In this document: in pieces, positions 5,410-11,630 of the stretch | How positions within the stretch are numbered: position 1 is the stretch's first letter | How the letters are laid out: the number at the start of each line of letters is the position of its first letter | Source of the DNA: CAYQAJ01 sp964415245 | GTDB lineage: Bacteria > Planctomycetota > Planctomycetia > Pirellulales > Pirellulaceae | Assembly: GCA_964415245.1 (NCBI GenBank) | Contig: CAYQAJ010000109.1 | Location: 1 to 15,440 of the forward strand | Length of the DNA: 15,440 bases | Reading direction: 5' to 3' | Position numbers and translations under genes: made by a program | Notes under the pieces: generated by a model | Told to the model about the DNA's origin: nothing | The model's input: only the letters and a program-made list of their open reading frames with translations | Database searches by the model: none

Positions 5410-6702
5410 ATGCGATTGACATCCGCACCACCCGTCTCCCGCATATCATTTCTCGGTTTGCAGGCCGCATTGGCGCTCGTGCTGGTCGTCTGCACCTCCG
5501 TCGCCGACCCCGCCATCGCGGGCGAAAACTGGCCGCAGTTTCGCGGACCCACCGGCGACGGGCACAGCGACTCGAAGGGCCTGCCGCTGCGGTGGAGCGA
5601 GAGCGAAAACGTTGTCTGGAAGACGCCGATTCACGGGCGGGGCTGGTCGTCGCCCGTCATCTGGGACGGCCAGATCTGGATGGCCACGGCCACCGAAGAC
5701 GGCACGGAGATGTTCGCCGTGTGCGTCGACGCGACAAGCGGCCGCATCGTGCACGACCTGAAAATGCGCGACGTGGCCGAGCCGGCCTTCTGCCACCCCT
5801 TCAACAGCTACGCCTCGTGCACGCCGGTGATTGAACCGAAGCGCGTGTATATGCACTTCGGCAGCTATGGCACGTTTGCCGTTGATACCGAGATGGGCAA
5901 GACCATTTGGTCCCGCACCGATCTCAAGTGCGACCATTTCCGCGGTCCCGGCTCGTCGCCGATACTGTTTGGCGATTTGCTGATCGTCCACTTCGACGGG
6001 TTCGACTTTCAGTACGTCGTGGCCCTCGATAAGAATACCGGCCAGACCGTGTGGAAGAAGGACCGTACCGTCGACTACGGCACCGACAACGGCGACTTCA
6101 TGAAGGCATTTTCGACGCCGATCGTCATTCGCCAGGGGGACGAAGACCTGCTCATCAGCCCCACGTCGAAGGCGGTGCTGGCGTACGAGGTAACGACCGG
6201 CGAGGAACGCTGGCGCGTGCGGTACGAGGGGTTTTCTGCCACAGCGCGGCCCGTGTTCGGCGACGGACTGCTGTTCATCAACACCGGATTCAGCCGGGCC
6301 GAGCTCTTAGCCATCCGCACGGGTGGCCGTGGCGACGTGACCGACACGCACGTGGAGTGGCGCACCGAGCGCAGTATCGGCTCCAAGCCCTCGCCGCTCT
6401 TGGTGGACGGTCTGATCTACAACGCGCACGACGCCGGCGCCGGCAACTGCTTCGACGCCAAGACGGGTGAGCTTGTGTGGCAGGCCCGACTCGGCGGCAA
6501 CTACACGGCCTCGCCCCTGTACGCCGACGGGCGGATCTACTTCTTCAATGAGGAAGGCACCACCACGGTTCTTAAGCCAGGTCGCACGCACGAGGTGCTG
6601 GCCGTTAACGAGCTGGACGATGGCTTCATGTCCTCGCCCGCCGTCACCGGCGAGGCGCTTATCCTGCGCACAAAGACTCATCTTTACCGCATCGAAGAGT
6701 AG
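5410..6702 (+). CDS. Secreted PQQ-binding-like beta-propeller (quinoprotein-fold) protein
   Basis: This 430-residue protein has a signal peptide (hydrophobic 12-30, probable cut near AIAG at 35-38) and then NWPQFRGP (40-47). That opening is typical of the PQQ-like WD repeat family abundant in planctomycetes. Blades repeat the W-box pattern of a bound element followed by its use: VVWKTPIHGRGWSSPVIWDGQIWMA, FAVDTEMGKTIWSRTDL, VALDKNTGQTVWKKD, LAYEVTTGEERWRV, CFDAKTGELVWQARL and a final TYRIEE-like strand. The family fold resembles BamB and quinoprotein dehydrogenases, but most members have no shown enzymatic activity and no dehydrogenase catalytic set is evident here. It acts outside the cytoplasm. 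ATG 5410 is chosen because it leads straight to the signal peptide. It is divergent from the DUF4190-like gene and shares that spacer. Confidence 0.85.
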   Translation: MRLTSAPPVSRISFLGLQAALALVLVVCTSVADPAIAGENWPQFRGPTGDGHSDSKGLPLRWSESENVVWKTPIHGRGWSSPVIWDGQIWMATATEDGTEMFAVCVDATSGRIVHDLKMRDVAEPAFCHPFNSYASCTPVIEPKRVYMHFGSYGTFAVDTEMGKTIWSRTDLKCDHFRGPGSSPILFGDLLIVHFDGFDFQYVVALDKNTGQTVWKKDRTVDYGTDNGDFMKAFSTPIVIRQGDEDLLISPTSKAVLAYEVTTGEERWRVRYEGFSATARPVFGDGLLFINTGFSRAELLAIRTGGRGDVTDTHVEWRTERSIGSKPSPLLVDGLIYNAHDAGAGNCFDAKTGELVWQARLGGNYTASPLYADGRIYFFNEEGTTTVLKPGRTHEVLAVNELDDGFMSSPAVTGEALILRTKTHLYRIEE

Positions 6703-7066
6703 TTGTTCCGCGCTGCACGGCGGCAACGGTTTGAGCCGCCTCTGTTGACGATCGGCGTCATACGTTGCGCGACGGCAACACTCTTGGCGTTTGAGACCGG
6801 GCGCCTCGCCGTAGCGGTAAGTATCTAACGCACCAAGGTTTATAGCGACTCGCCGCGCTAGTCTGGGCGGGCGGGAATGGTGTTTGCCTTGTGTTGCCGT
6901 CCGGACAGTCGACCCGATCGGCCGGCAATGCACTCGTCTGCCCGGTCCCGGGCAACCGGACTTCGTTGAGCTGCACTGCACCGTGCCACATGAATGTGGC
7001 GGCTAACGGTCCCGGTCAACCGGTCGCCTCCAAGCAACCGCCACTATTCCAACGACACCATCACCC
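6703..7066. other. 364-bp spacer before wcaJ
   Basis: No convincing gene is visible here; short frames lack coding character. The left part has no clear structure. The middle is moderately AT-rich (GTATCTAACG, GGTTTATAGC at about 6821-6847) and may carry a promoter, but no convincing -35/-10 pair can be named. The right part is GC-rich and contains the TGAA-loop hairpin at 6985-7000. It probably holds the wcaJ promoter and leader. Confidence 0.5.
6985..7005 (+). repeat. TGAA-loop hairpin repeat, family C, copy 1
   Basis: GCCACA (6985-6990), loop TGAA, TGTGGC (6995-7000), followed by GGCTA. The same layout with a TGAA loop and trailing GGCTA is at 8652-8672. Both copies lie in leaders of plus-strand genes, here 66 bases before the wcaJ start. 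Confidence 0.5.
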
Positions 7067-8476
7067 ATGCCACTGCGTAACCTCCCGCTGCGGATTCAAC
7101 AGAACTTCTCGCTTTGGGATGTCTTCTACCGGCTGGCCGACGCGGCAGGCATTCTCGCCGCGATGCTGGCCGCCATCGCAATCACGCGCGCTGGCGGCGA
7201 ATACCGGCTGCTGGCCGCCGAGGGGGCGGTAGCGTTTCTCGTCATGGCCGAGGTGAGCGGGCTGTACCGCAACTGGCACGGCGCCTCGGCACGGCGGCAA
7301 CTCGGCTGCCTGCTATGGACCTGGGGGCTCGCGCTGGTGACGCTGCTGGTCGTCGGCTTCCTCGCCCGCTCGGCCGGCAGTTTCTCGCGGCTAACCCTGC
7401 TCGTGTGGGCCACGTTCGTTCCGGCGATTCTTTCGCTGATACGTGCCGCCACCGGACTGTTGCAGCGCACGCTTCGCGCACGCGGAATCAACACCCGCCG
7501 CTACGCCGTCGTGGGCGCGAACACGCTCGCCTTCGACCTGGCCCAGAATATCGAACAATCGCCCGAGTTGGGCTTGCGGCTGGTCGGCTTTTACGACGAC
7601 CGCCCGCCGCAGCGCACTCCCGACTTTCCCGGCGACCCCGCCCGCCGCATCGGCAATATCGCCGACCTGGCGGCTGCGGCTCGCGAAGGCCGCGTCGACA
7701 TCGTGTACATCACGCTCCCCATGCGGGCCGAGCAACGCATCAAGGGTGTGCTCGAAGAGCTGGCCGACACCACGGCGTCGGTCTACCTGGTGCCCGACTT
7801 TTTCGTGTTTCAGATTTTGCACTCGCGGTGGACCGACATCGGTGGTTTGCCCGCGGTCAGCATTTTTGAGAATCCGCTGTATGGCGCGAGCCGCCTCGCC
7901 AAGCGGGCCGTCGACCTGGTGCTTACGACCATCGCGCTGGCGGTGCTGGCGATTCCCATGGCGGTGATCGCGCTATTGATCAAGCTCACCTCGCGGGGGC
8001 CGGTCTTCTTCCGCCAGAAGCGATACGGCCTCGATGGCCGCGAGATCCAGGTGTGGAAGTTCCGTTCGATGACGGTGTGCGAAAATGGCGACAACGTGGT
8101 GCAGGCCGTGCGCGGCGACGCCCGTGTTACGCGGCTGGGCGCCATCTTACGCAAGACTTCGCTCGACGAGCTGCCGCAACTCTTCAACGTGCTGGCCGGC
8201 CACATGTCGCTGGTCGGCCCGCGGCCGCATGCCACCGCCCATAACGAAGCGTACCGCAAGCGCATCTTCGGCTACATGCTGCGGCACAAAGTGAAGCCGG
8301 GCATCACCGGCCTGGCTCAGGTCAGCGGCTGGCGGGGCGAGACCGACACGCTCGAGAAAATGGCCAACCGCGTGGCGTGCGACCACCGCTACATTCGCGA
8401 GTGGTCGCTGTGGCTGGACCTGAAAATTCTGCTCAGAACGATCGGCGTCGTCTTCTCGCGGCAGAATGCGTATTGA
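7067..8476 (+). CDS. wcaJ: WcaJ-type undecaprenyl-phosphate glucose phosphotransferase
   Basis: The 469-residue product belongs to the polyisoprenyl-phosphate hexose-1-phosphate transferases. It would move glucose-1-phosphate (or a related sugar) from UDP-sugar onto undecaprenyl phosphate, the first step of exopolysaccharide building at the cytoplasmic membrane. N-terminal membrane helices span about 15-125. A Rossmann-like CoA-binding region (about 140-250) includes VYITLPMRAEQRIK and FVFQILHSRW. A further membrane segment (about 283-305) precedes the bacterial sugar transferase domain. Its hallmarks are KFRSM (331-335), SLDELPQLFNVL from 365 with the D367-E368 pair, GPRPH (384-388) and the late KPGITGLAQVSGWRGETDTLEKM. 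Order and motifs closely match E. coli WcaJ as I recall it. No polymerase, flippase or glycosyltransferase is adjacent. The last codons and the stop lie inside the first unit of a 21-bp tandem repeat. Confidence 0.93.
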   Translation: MPLRNLPLRIQQNFSLWDVFYRLADAAGILAAMLAAIAITRAGGEYRLLAAEGAVAFLVMAEVSGLYRNWHGASARRQLGCLLWTWGLALVTLLVVGFLARSAGSFSRLTLLVWATFVPAILSLIRAATGLLQRTLRARGINTRRYAVVGANTLAFDLAQNIEQSPELGLRLVGFYDDRPPQRTPDFPGDPARRIGNIADLAAAAREGRVDIVYITLPMRAEQRIKGVLEELADTTASVYLVPDFFVFQILHSRWTDIGGLPAVSIFENPLYGASRLAKRAVDLVLTTIALAVLAIPMAVIALLIKLTSRGPVFFRQKRYGLDGREIQVWKFRSMTVCENGDNVVQAVRGDARVTRLGAILRKTSLDELPQLFNVLAGHMSLVGPRPHATAHNEAYRKRIFGYMLRHKVKPGITGLAQVSGWRGETDTLEKMANRVACDHRYIREWSLWLDLKILLRTIGVVFSRQNAY

Positions 8477-8519
8477 ACGCGGCAGAATGCGTTTTGACCG
8501 CGGCAGAATGCGTTTTGAT
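8457..8519 (+). repeat. 21-bp tandem repeat, three units, overlapping the wcaJ 3' end
   Basis: Units start at 8457, 8478 and 8499, each CGCGGCAGAATGCG followed by T(A/T)TTGA and one variable base. The period is a multiple of three, so each copy preserves an in-frame RQNA(Y/F)-stop. The first copy supplies the real C-terminus and stop of wcaJ; the others lie downstream. The end of the gene was apparently duplicated, or an existing repeat was captured as the terminus. Confidence 0.85.
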
Positions 8520-8524
8520 CGCCT

Positions 8525-8560
8525 AGCCCTGGCCGGCCGGAAGGCCAGGGTTTGATGACC
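8525..8560 (+). repeat. Intergenic hairpin repeat, family B, copy 2
   Basis: CCCTGGCC (8527-8534) pairs perfectly with GGCCAGGG (8543-8550) around GGCCGGAA, followed by TTTGATGACC. It is related to 81-111, with the loop 4 bases longer and a compensated C-G for T-A change in the stem. It follows the wcaJ stop and tandem repeat and may serve as a terminator, although there is no long T-run. Confidence 0.55.
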
Positions 8561-8651
8561 GCCTCGACGCTCTACGGCACTACCTGCGGTTGTCGGTTTC
8601 GCGCCGTCGTGCCACAATTGCGCGTCACAGCGCCGAGCAAGCGCTGCGAGC

Positions 8652-8672
8652 GCCATTTGAAAGTGGCGGCTA
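8652..8672 (+). repeat. TGAA-loop hairpin repeat, family C, copy 2
   Basis: GCCATT (8652-8657), loop TGAA, AGTGGC (8662-8667), then GGCTA, ending 17 bases before ATG 8689. Relative to the copy at 6985, one stem pair is inverted (A-T to T-A) and one is a T/G wobble for C-G, so pairing is kept. Its position could affect translation initiation of the dihydrouridine synthase. Confidence 0.5.
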
Positions 8673-8688
8673 GATCCGAGATCGCCGC

Positions 8689-9762
8689 ATGACCCCGCAC
8701 GCACTACCCGGTCTTCGAATCGGCCCCGTCGAGCTCGGCTTTCCCATTGTGCAAGCCGCGCTGTCGGGCTTCAGCGACTGGCCCATGCGGGTCATGGCGC
8801 GGCGGTTTGGCGCGTCGTACACGCTGTGCGAAGTGATGCTTGACCAGTTCCTTCTCTCGCTCAAGCAGCGGCAGCGGACGGCCCATTTCCTGCACGTGAG
8901 CGATGACGAGCACCCGGTCGGCGGCCAACTCATGGGAGCCGAGCCCGACGACTTCGCCGCCGGAGCGGTGAAGCTGGTCGAGGCGGGCTTCGACGTGATC
9001 GACATCAACTTCGGCTGCCCGGTGAAAAAGGTGCTGGGTCGGTGTCGCGGCGGATATCACCTGGGCCATCCCGACGTGGCGCTCGACATCGTCCGCCGCA
9101 CGCGCGACGCGGTGCCGCCCCGCGTGCCCATCACGGTGAAGATGCGTCGCGGCTTGGACGACTCAAGCCAGTGCCGCGACGACTTTTTCACAATTCTCGA
9201 CGGCGCCTTCGCCGCGGGCGTCTCCGCCATCACGGTACACGGCCGCACCGTGCAGCAGCGCTACGTGGGGCCCAGCTCGTGGCAGTTTCTGGCCGAAGTC
9301 AAACGGCACGCCGGCCAGCGGACGATTCTCGGAAGCGGCGACTTGTTCACGGCCGGGGACTGCTTGGCAATGATCCGCCAGACCGGCGTCGACGGCGTAA
9401 CGGTCGCCCGCGGCGCAATCGGCAACCCGTGGATCTTCGCCGAAGCGCGGGCGCTGGCGGCGGGGTTGCCGCTGCCCGATCCACCGGGCGTGCTCCAGCA
9501 GCGCGACGTGCTGCTGGAACACTACGATCTGGTGGAACGCCTGTACGGCGCGAAGCACGCTCCGTACAAGATGCGCGGCACAGCCATCAAATACAGCGCC
9601 CGCCACCCGCAACACGAGACGGTGCGAGCGGCACTGGTAAAGGTTCGCAGCCGCCAGGAATGGGAAGACGTGCTGCGGGGGTATTACGCGGTCGATCAGC
9701 CGGGCCGCCGCGTCGGCGCTGAGACGCACGGCGCCCAACAAGAGTGCGGGCAAGCGGCCTAA
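8689..9762 (+). CDS. tRNA-dihydrouridine synthase (Dus family, DusB-like)
   Basis: The 357-residue product fits the FMN-dependent TIM-barrel Dus family, which reduces specific uridines in tRNA to dihydrouridine with NADPH. Visible signatures are the opening IVQAALSGFSDWPMR, the QLMGAEPDDFA strand, IDINFGCPVKK with the catalytic cysteine C110, TVKMRRG with K151, the HGRT motif (184-187), and GSGDLFT and VARGAIGNPWIF for FMN phosphate binding. The region after the catalytic cysteine (VLGRCRGGYHLGHP) differs from the usual KLAGSALL type, so the exact subfamily and target uridine are unsure. The start at ATG 8689 gives a normal family N-terminus; the Shine-Dalgarno is weak. It follows wcaJ by 212 bp of repeats, so it is probably a separate unit. 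It is convergent with tpx. Confidence 0.92.
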   Translation: MTPHALPGLRIGPVELGFPIVQAALSGFSDWPMRVMARRFGASYTLCEVMLDQFLLSLKQRQRTAHFLHVSDDEHPVGGQLMGAEPDDFAAGAVKLVEAGFDVIDINFGCPVKKVLGRCRGGYHLGHPDVALDIVRRTRDAVPPRVPITVKMRRGLDDSSQCRDDFFTILDGAFAAGVSAITVHGRTVQQRYVGPSSWQFLAEVKRHAGQRTILGSGDLFTAGDCLAMIRQTGVDGVTVARGAIGNPWIFAEARALAAGLPLPDPPGVLQQRDVLLEHYDLVERLYGAKHAPYKMRGTAIKYSARHPQHETVRAALVKVRSRQEWEDVLRGYYAVDQPGRRVGAETHGAQQECGQAA

Positions 9763-9772
9763 GCGCTGCGCG

Positions 9773-9854
9773 AATGACCCAATGACCAAGCCCCAATGAC
9801 CAATCGTCTAACAACCGGCGGTATTGGTCATTTGGATTTGGTTAATTGGTCATT
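9773..9854. repeat. Inverted heptanucleotide array (AATGACC / GGTCATT) between convergent genes
   Basis: The left arm has AATGACC units at 9773, 9781 and 9795 with an AAGCCCC unit between. The right arm carries GGTCATT at 9826 and 9848 with two 7-bp units between. AATGACCAAT (9795-9804) pairs perfectly with ATTGGTCATT (9823-9832). Lying between the stops of the Dus and tpx genes, it is a good candidate for a bidirectional terminator as well as a member of the 7-bp repeat class. Confidence 0.7.
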
Positions 9855-9890
9855 GTCAGACTTTAGAGCCGGAAGTGCCAGTCAACGAAC

Positions 9891-10409
9891 TCAAAGCAGC
9901 TTCTTCAGCGCCGCCAGCGATGCCTCGTAGTTGGGCTCGGAGGCCACTTCCTTGACCGTTTCCGCGTACACCACCTTACCGTCGGCATCGAGCACGAAGG
10001 TGCCGCGGGCCAGGATCTTCAGCTCGTCGATGAGCATACCCCAATTGCGGCCGAAGCTGCGGTCCTGGTAGTCGCTGCCATTCTTCAGAACCTTGATGTC
10101 CTCCGCCCCGCAGAAGCGGTTCATGGCAAAGGGCAGGTCCAGGCTCACGGTGAGGGCGTTGATCTTGTCGCCCAGCGATCCCAATTCCTGGTTGAACCGC
10201 TTCGTCTGAATCGCGCAAACCGGCGTATCGAGCGACGGGACGACGCTGATGATGGTGGGCTTGCCCTTCAGGTCGGCGGGGGTGATCGTCTTCAGGCCCC
10301 CGTCAAAATAATGAAGCGTGAAATCGGGGGCCTGCTGGCCCACCTTTACTTCGTCGCCCACCAACGTGAGGGGGGCACCCTTGAAGGTTACCGCTCCGGC
10401 GCGTGACAT
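9891..10409 (-). CDS. tpx: Thiol peroxidase (Tpx-type atypical 2-Cys peroxiredoxin)
   Basis: At 172 residues it has the usual Tpx length. It has FKGAPLTLVG near the N-terminus, APDFTL (27-32), and the peroxidatic motif PSLDTPVC with C65. The resolving cysteine C100 lies in the RFCGAE segment, 35 residues on, the spacing of the intramolecular disulfide in atypical 2-Cys Tpx. A GRNWGMLIDEL segment and the conserved RGTFVLDADGKVVYAE strand complete the fold. Tpx enzymes reduce hydrogen and alkyl hydroperoxides in the cytoplasm using thioredoxin. The start ATG is supported by AGGGGA 8 bases upstream, the best Shine-Dalgarno in the window. It is a single gene, convergent with the Dus gene and divergent from the STAS gene across a 339-bp spacer. 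Confidence 0.96.
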   Translation of the reverse strand: MSRAGAVTFKGAPLTLVGDEVKVGQQAPDFTLHYFDGGLKTITPADLKGKPTIISVVPSLDTPVCAIQTKRFNQELGSLGDKINALTVSLDLPFAMNRFCGAEDIKVLKNGSDYQDRSFGRNWGMLIDELKILARGTFVLDADGKVVYAETVKEVASEPNYEASLAALKKLL

Positions 10410-10417
10410 CGCTCATT

Positions 10418-10423
10418 TCCCCT
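10418..10423 (-). promoter_or_regulatory. Strong ribosome binding site of tpx
   Basis: Read on the minus strand this is AGGGGA, 8 bases before the tpx ATG. It stands out because most genes in the window lack a recognisable Shine-Dalgarno, and it would suit a highly expressed stress protein. Confidence 0.6.
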
Positions 10424-10526
10424 GGTAGATCGTCGTGTTCGTTAGAAATCGGCAGCCAAACACGGCCACCGGCATGCTAGCAAGGCAGTAGTATCGCGCT
10501 GCTCGGGCGGTGCATCAAGGGGGCAC

Positions 10527-10610
10527 CGCGCGGAAATGGCGTAGCGGCGCGCGGAAACGGCGTTGTAGCGCGCGGAAACAGCAAAGCGGCGCGTGGAGTA
10601 CGCGGCGAGG
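10527..10610 (+). repeat. 21-bp tandem array, four units
   Basis: Units start at 10527, 10548, 10569 and 10590. The first three share CGCGCGGAAA followed by variable (C/T)(A/G)GC sequence, and the fourth is more diverged (CGCGTGGAG). The period equals that of the array at the wcaJ terminus, but the sequence is not clearly related. Confidence 0.7.
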
Positions 10611-10655
10611 CGCAGAGGACCTGTGCGACTTCGCAGAGAAAAACGACGGCGCCTA

Positions 10656-10683
10656 TTGCCGCAGCGCGGGGAATGCATAAGAT
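10656..10683 (+). promoter_or_regulatory. Weak candidate promoter for the STAS gene
   Basis: TTGCCG (10656-10661) and TAAGAT (10678-10683) are separated by 16 bp and lie about 66 bases before ATG 10749. Both boxes are imperfect. It is given because it is the best pair in the spacer. Confidence 0.28.
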
Positions 10684-10748
10684 GGAACGTGCGCGAACGG
10701 AAAGGCAACAAGGCGGCCGCACCGACGCACGGGCGACGGAGCGAGATC

Positions 10749-11129
10749 ATGGTGCAACTCGCACCGCAATGGACGATGGATGTGGAGCGCGGGCCCGGGT
10801 GGCTCTTCGTGCGCCTGCACGGCCCGGATGACGGCGACGCCGAAGGCGTCGACCTGGCGGACATGCTGTGGTCGCTCATGGAGCGGCACTTCGCGCAGCG
10901 GATGATCCTCGAGTTGGACGACGTTCCCCTGTTGCGCAGCAGCCTGATCGGCAATCTGGTGCGACTTCATAAGCGCATCGCGACACACCAGGGAATGCTG
11001 CGAATCTGCGGCCTTTCGAATCAGCAACAGGAAGTGCTGCGGGCGTGCCGCATCGATGGCTGCATCCCCCAGTACGCCAGCCGCACCGATGCGGTGATGG
11101 GGACGCGGCACCCGATCAAGCCGCGCTAA
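10749..11129 (+). CDS. STAS-domain protein (anti-sigma factor antagonist-like)
   Basis: The 126-residue product fits a single STAS domain: strands around MDVERGPGWLFVRLHG (10-25), helix DLADMLWSLMER, strand QRMILELDDVPLL (50-62), the phosphorylation-loop region RSSLIGNLVRLHKRI (63-77), strand GMLRICGLS and helix NQQQEVLRACRID. STAS proteins such as SpoIIAA bind anti-sigma kinases and are switched by phosphorylation of a serine in a D-S-S/T-G-L-G type motif. Here the motif is RSSLIG (S64/S65): both serines remain but the preceding acid is arginine, so regulation may differ. GGAG 7 bases upstream supports ATG 10749 over upstream in-frame starts inside the repeat region. No anti-sigma kinase, phosphatase or sigma factor gene is nearby, so the partner is unknown. 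It is convergent with the BON gene. Confidence 0.78.
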   Translation: MVQLAPQWTMDVERGPGWLFVRLHGPDDGDAEGVDLADMLWSLMERHFAQRMILELDDVPLLRSSLIGNLVRLHKRIATHQGMLRICGLSNQQQEVLRACRIDGCIPQYASRTDAVMGTRHPIKPR

Positions 11130-11156
11130 GGCGTGGAGATCGGAATCAGCTCGCTC

Positions 11157-11378
11157 TCAGCTCCAGGCCACTTCCAGATTGTTTTCAATCTCTTGCACGC
11201 CGTCGACGCGCCGCAGCGCCTCTTGCGCCATCTGCTTCTGGAAGTACGTACCGACGACGCCCTGCAGCACGACCCGCCCGTCGTTGGCCTGAAGCCGAAG
11301 TCGACGACCGGCAAGATACGGGCTGGAGGCGATGGCCGACTGAGCGCGGTCGGCGAGAGGCAATTCGAAGTCGATCAT
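11157..11378 (-). CDS. Small single-BON-domain protein
   Basis: The 73-residue product is little more than one BON domain: a first helix (LADRAQSAIASSPYLAG), strand RLRLQANDGRVVLQGVVGTYFQKQMAQEALRRV, and the closing DGVQEIENNLEV strand with the typical V-x-x-V/I-x-N-x-L pattern. BON domains occur in OsmY, BepA-type and mechanosensitive proteins and are thought to bind phospholipid or surface structures. There is no signal peptide, so this copy looks cytoplasmic or membrane-associated. It lies on the same strand as, and 252 bp downstream of, the M48 protease gene. That 252-bp spacer (11379-11630) shows no other feature I can support. No clear Shine-Dalgarno. The stop is 27 bp from the convergent STAS stop, a very short shared 3' region. 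Confidence 0.8.
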   Translation of the reverse strand: MIDFELPLADRAQSAIASSPYLAGRRLRLQANDGRVVLQGVVGTYFQKQMAQEALRRVDGVQEIENNLEVAWS

Positions 11379-11630
11379 GGTGGGAAATTCCGTTTCGGTG
11401 GGATGTAGGAGCGCCGGGTGCGACGCGAAGGCGGGCCGACAATCCTATCGCTCACGATTGCCGCCTGGGCAAGCTGAAAGCATCGCGAAACGCGGGAGAA
11501 GTGGATGCGCCCGTTCCGGCGGTAGCGGATGTACTAGCGGAACGGTTAGGGGCGTATCTCGTTCCGCCGGGAGCCAGCGTGGACAGCGCTTGGCGAAACC
11601 GCAAGCGCACAGACAAACCCTGAGTCGCGA

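Larger units (their letters stand above)
10410..10748. other. 339-bp divergent spacer between tpx and the STAS gene
   Basis: It holds the tpx Shine-Dalgarno (minus strand, 10418-10423), a 21-bp tandem array (10527-10610) and a possible promoter for the STAS gene (10656-10683). Open frames through it on either strand consist mainly of the tandem array's seven-residue periodicity (for example FPRATTP, FPRAATP) and are not supported as genes. No hairpin of the GTAG family is present. Confidence 0.55.

Noticed and set aside
5247..5552. N-terminal extension of the DUF4190-like protein
   Set aside because: The extra 102 residues would overlap the divergent promoter region and the signal peptide of the beta-propeller gene, while MSNPYQSP at 5246 is a natural start.
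10477..10722. A minus-strand open frame with repeated FPRATTP-like heptapeptides
   Set aside because: The period comes from the 21-bp tandem array, which stays open in several frames on both strands. No ribosome binding site or domain.
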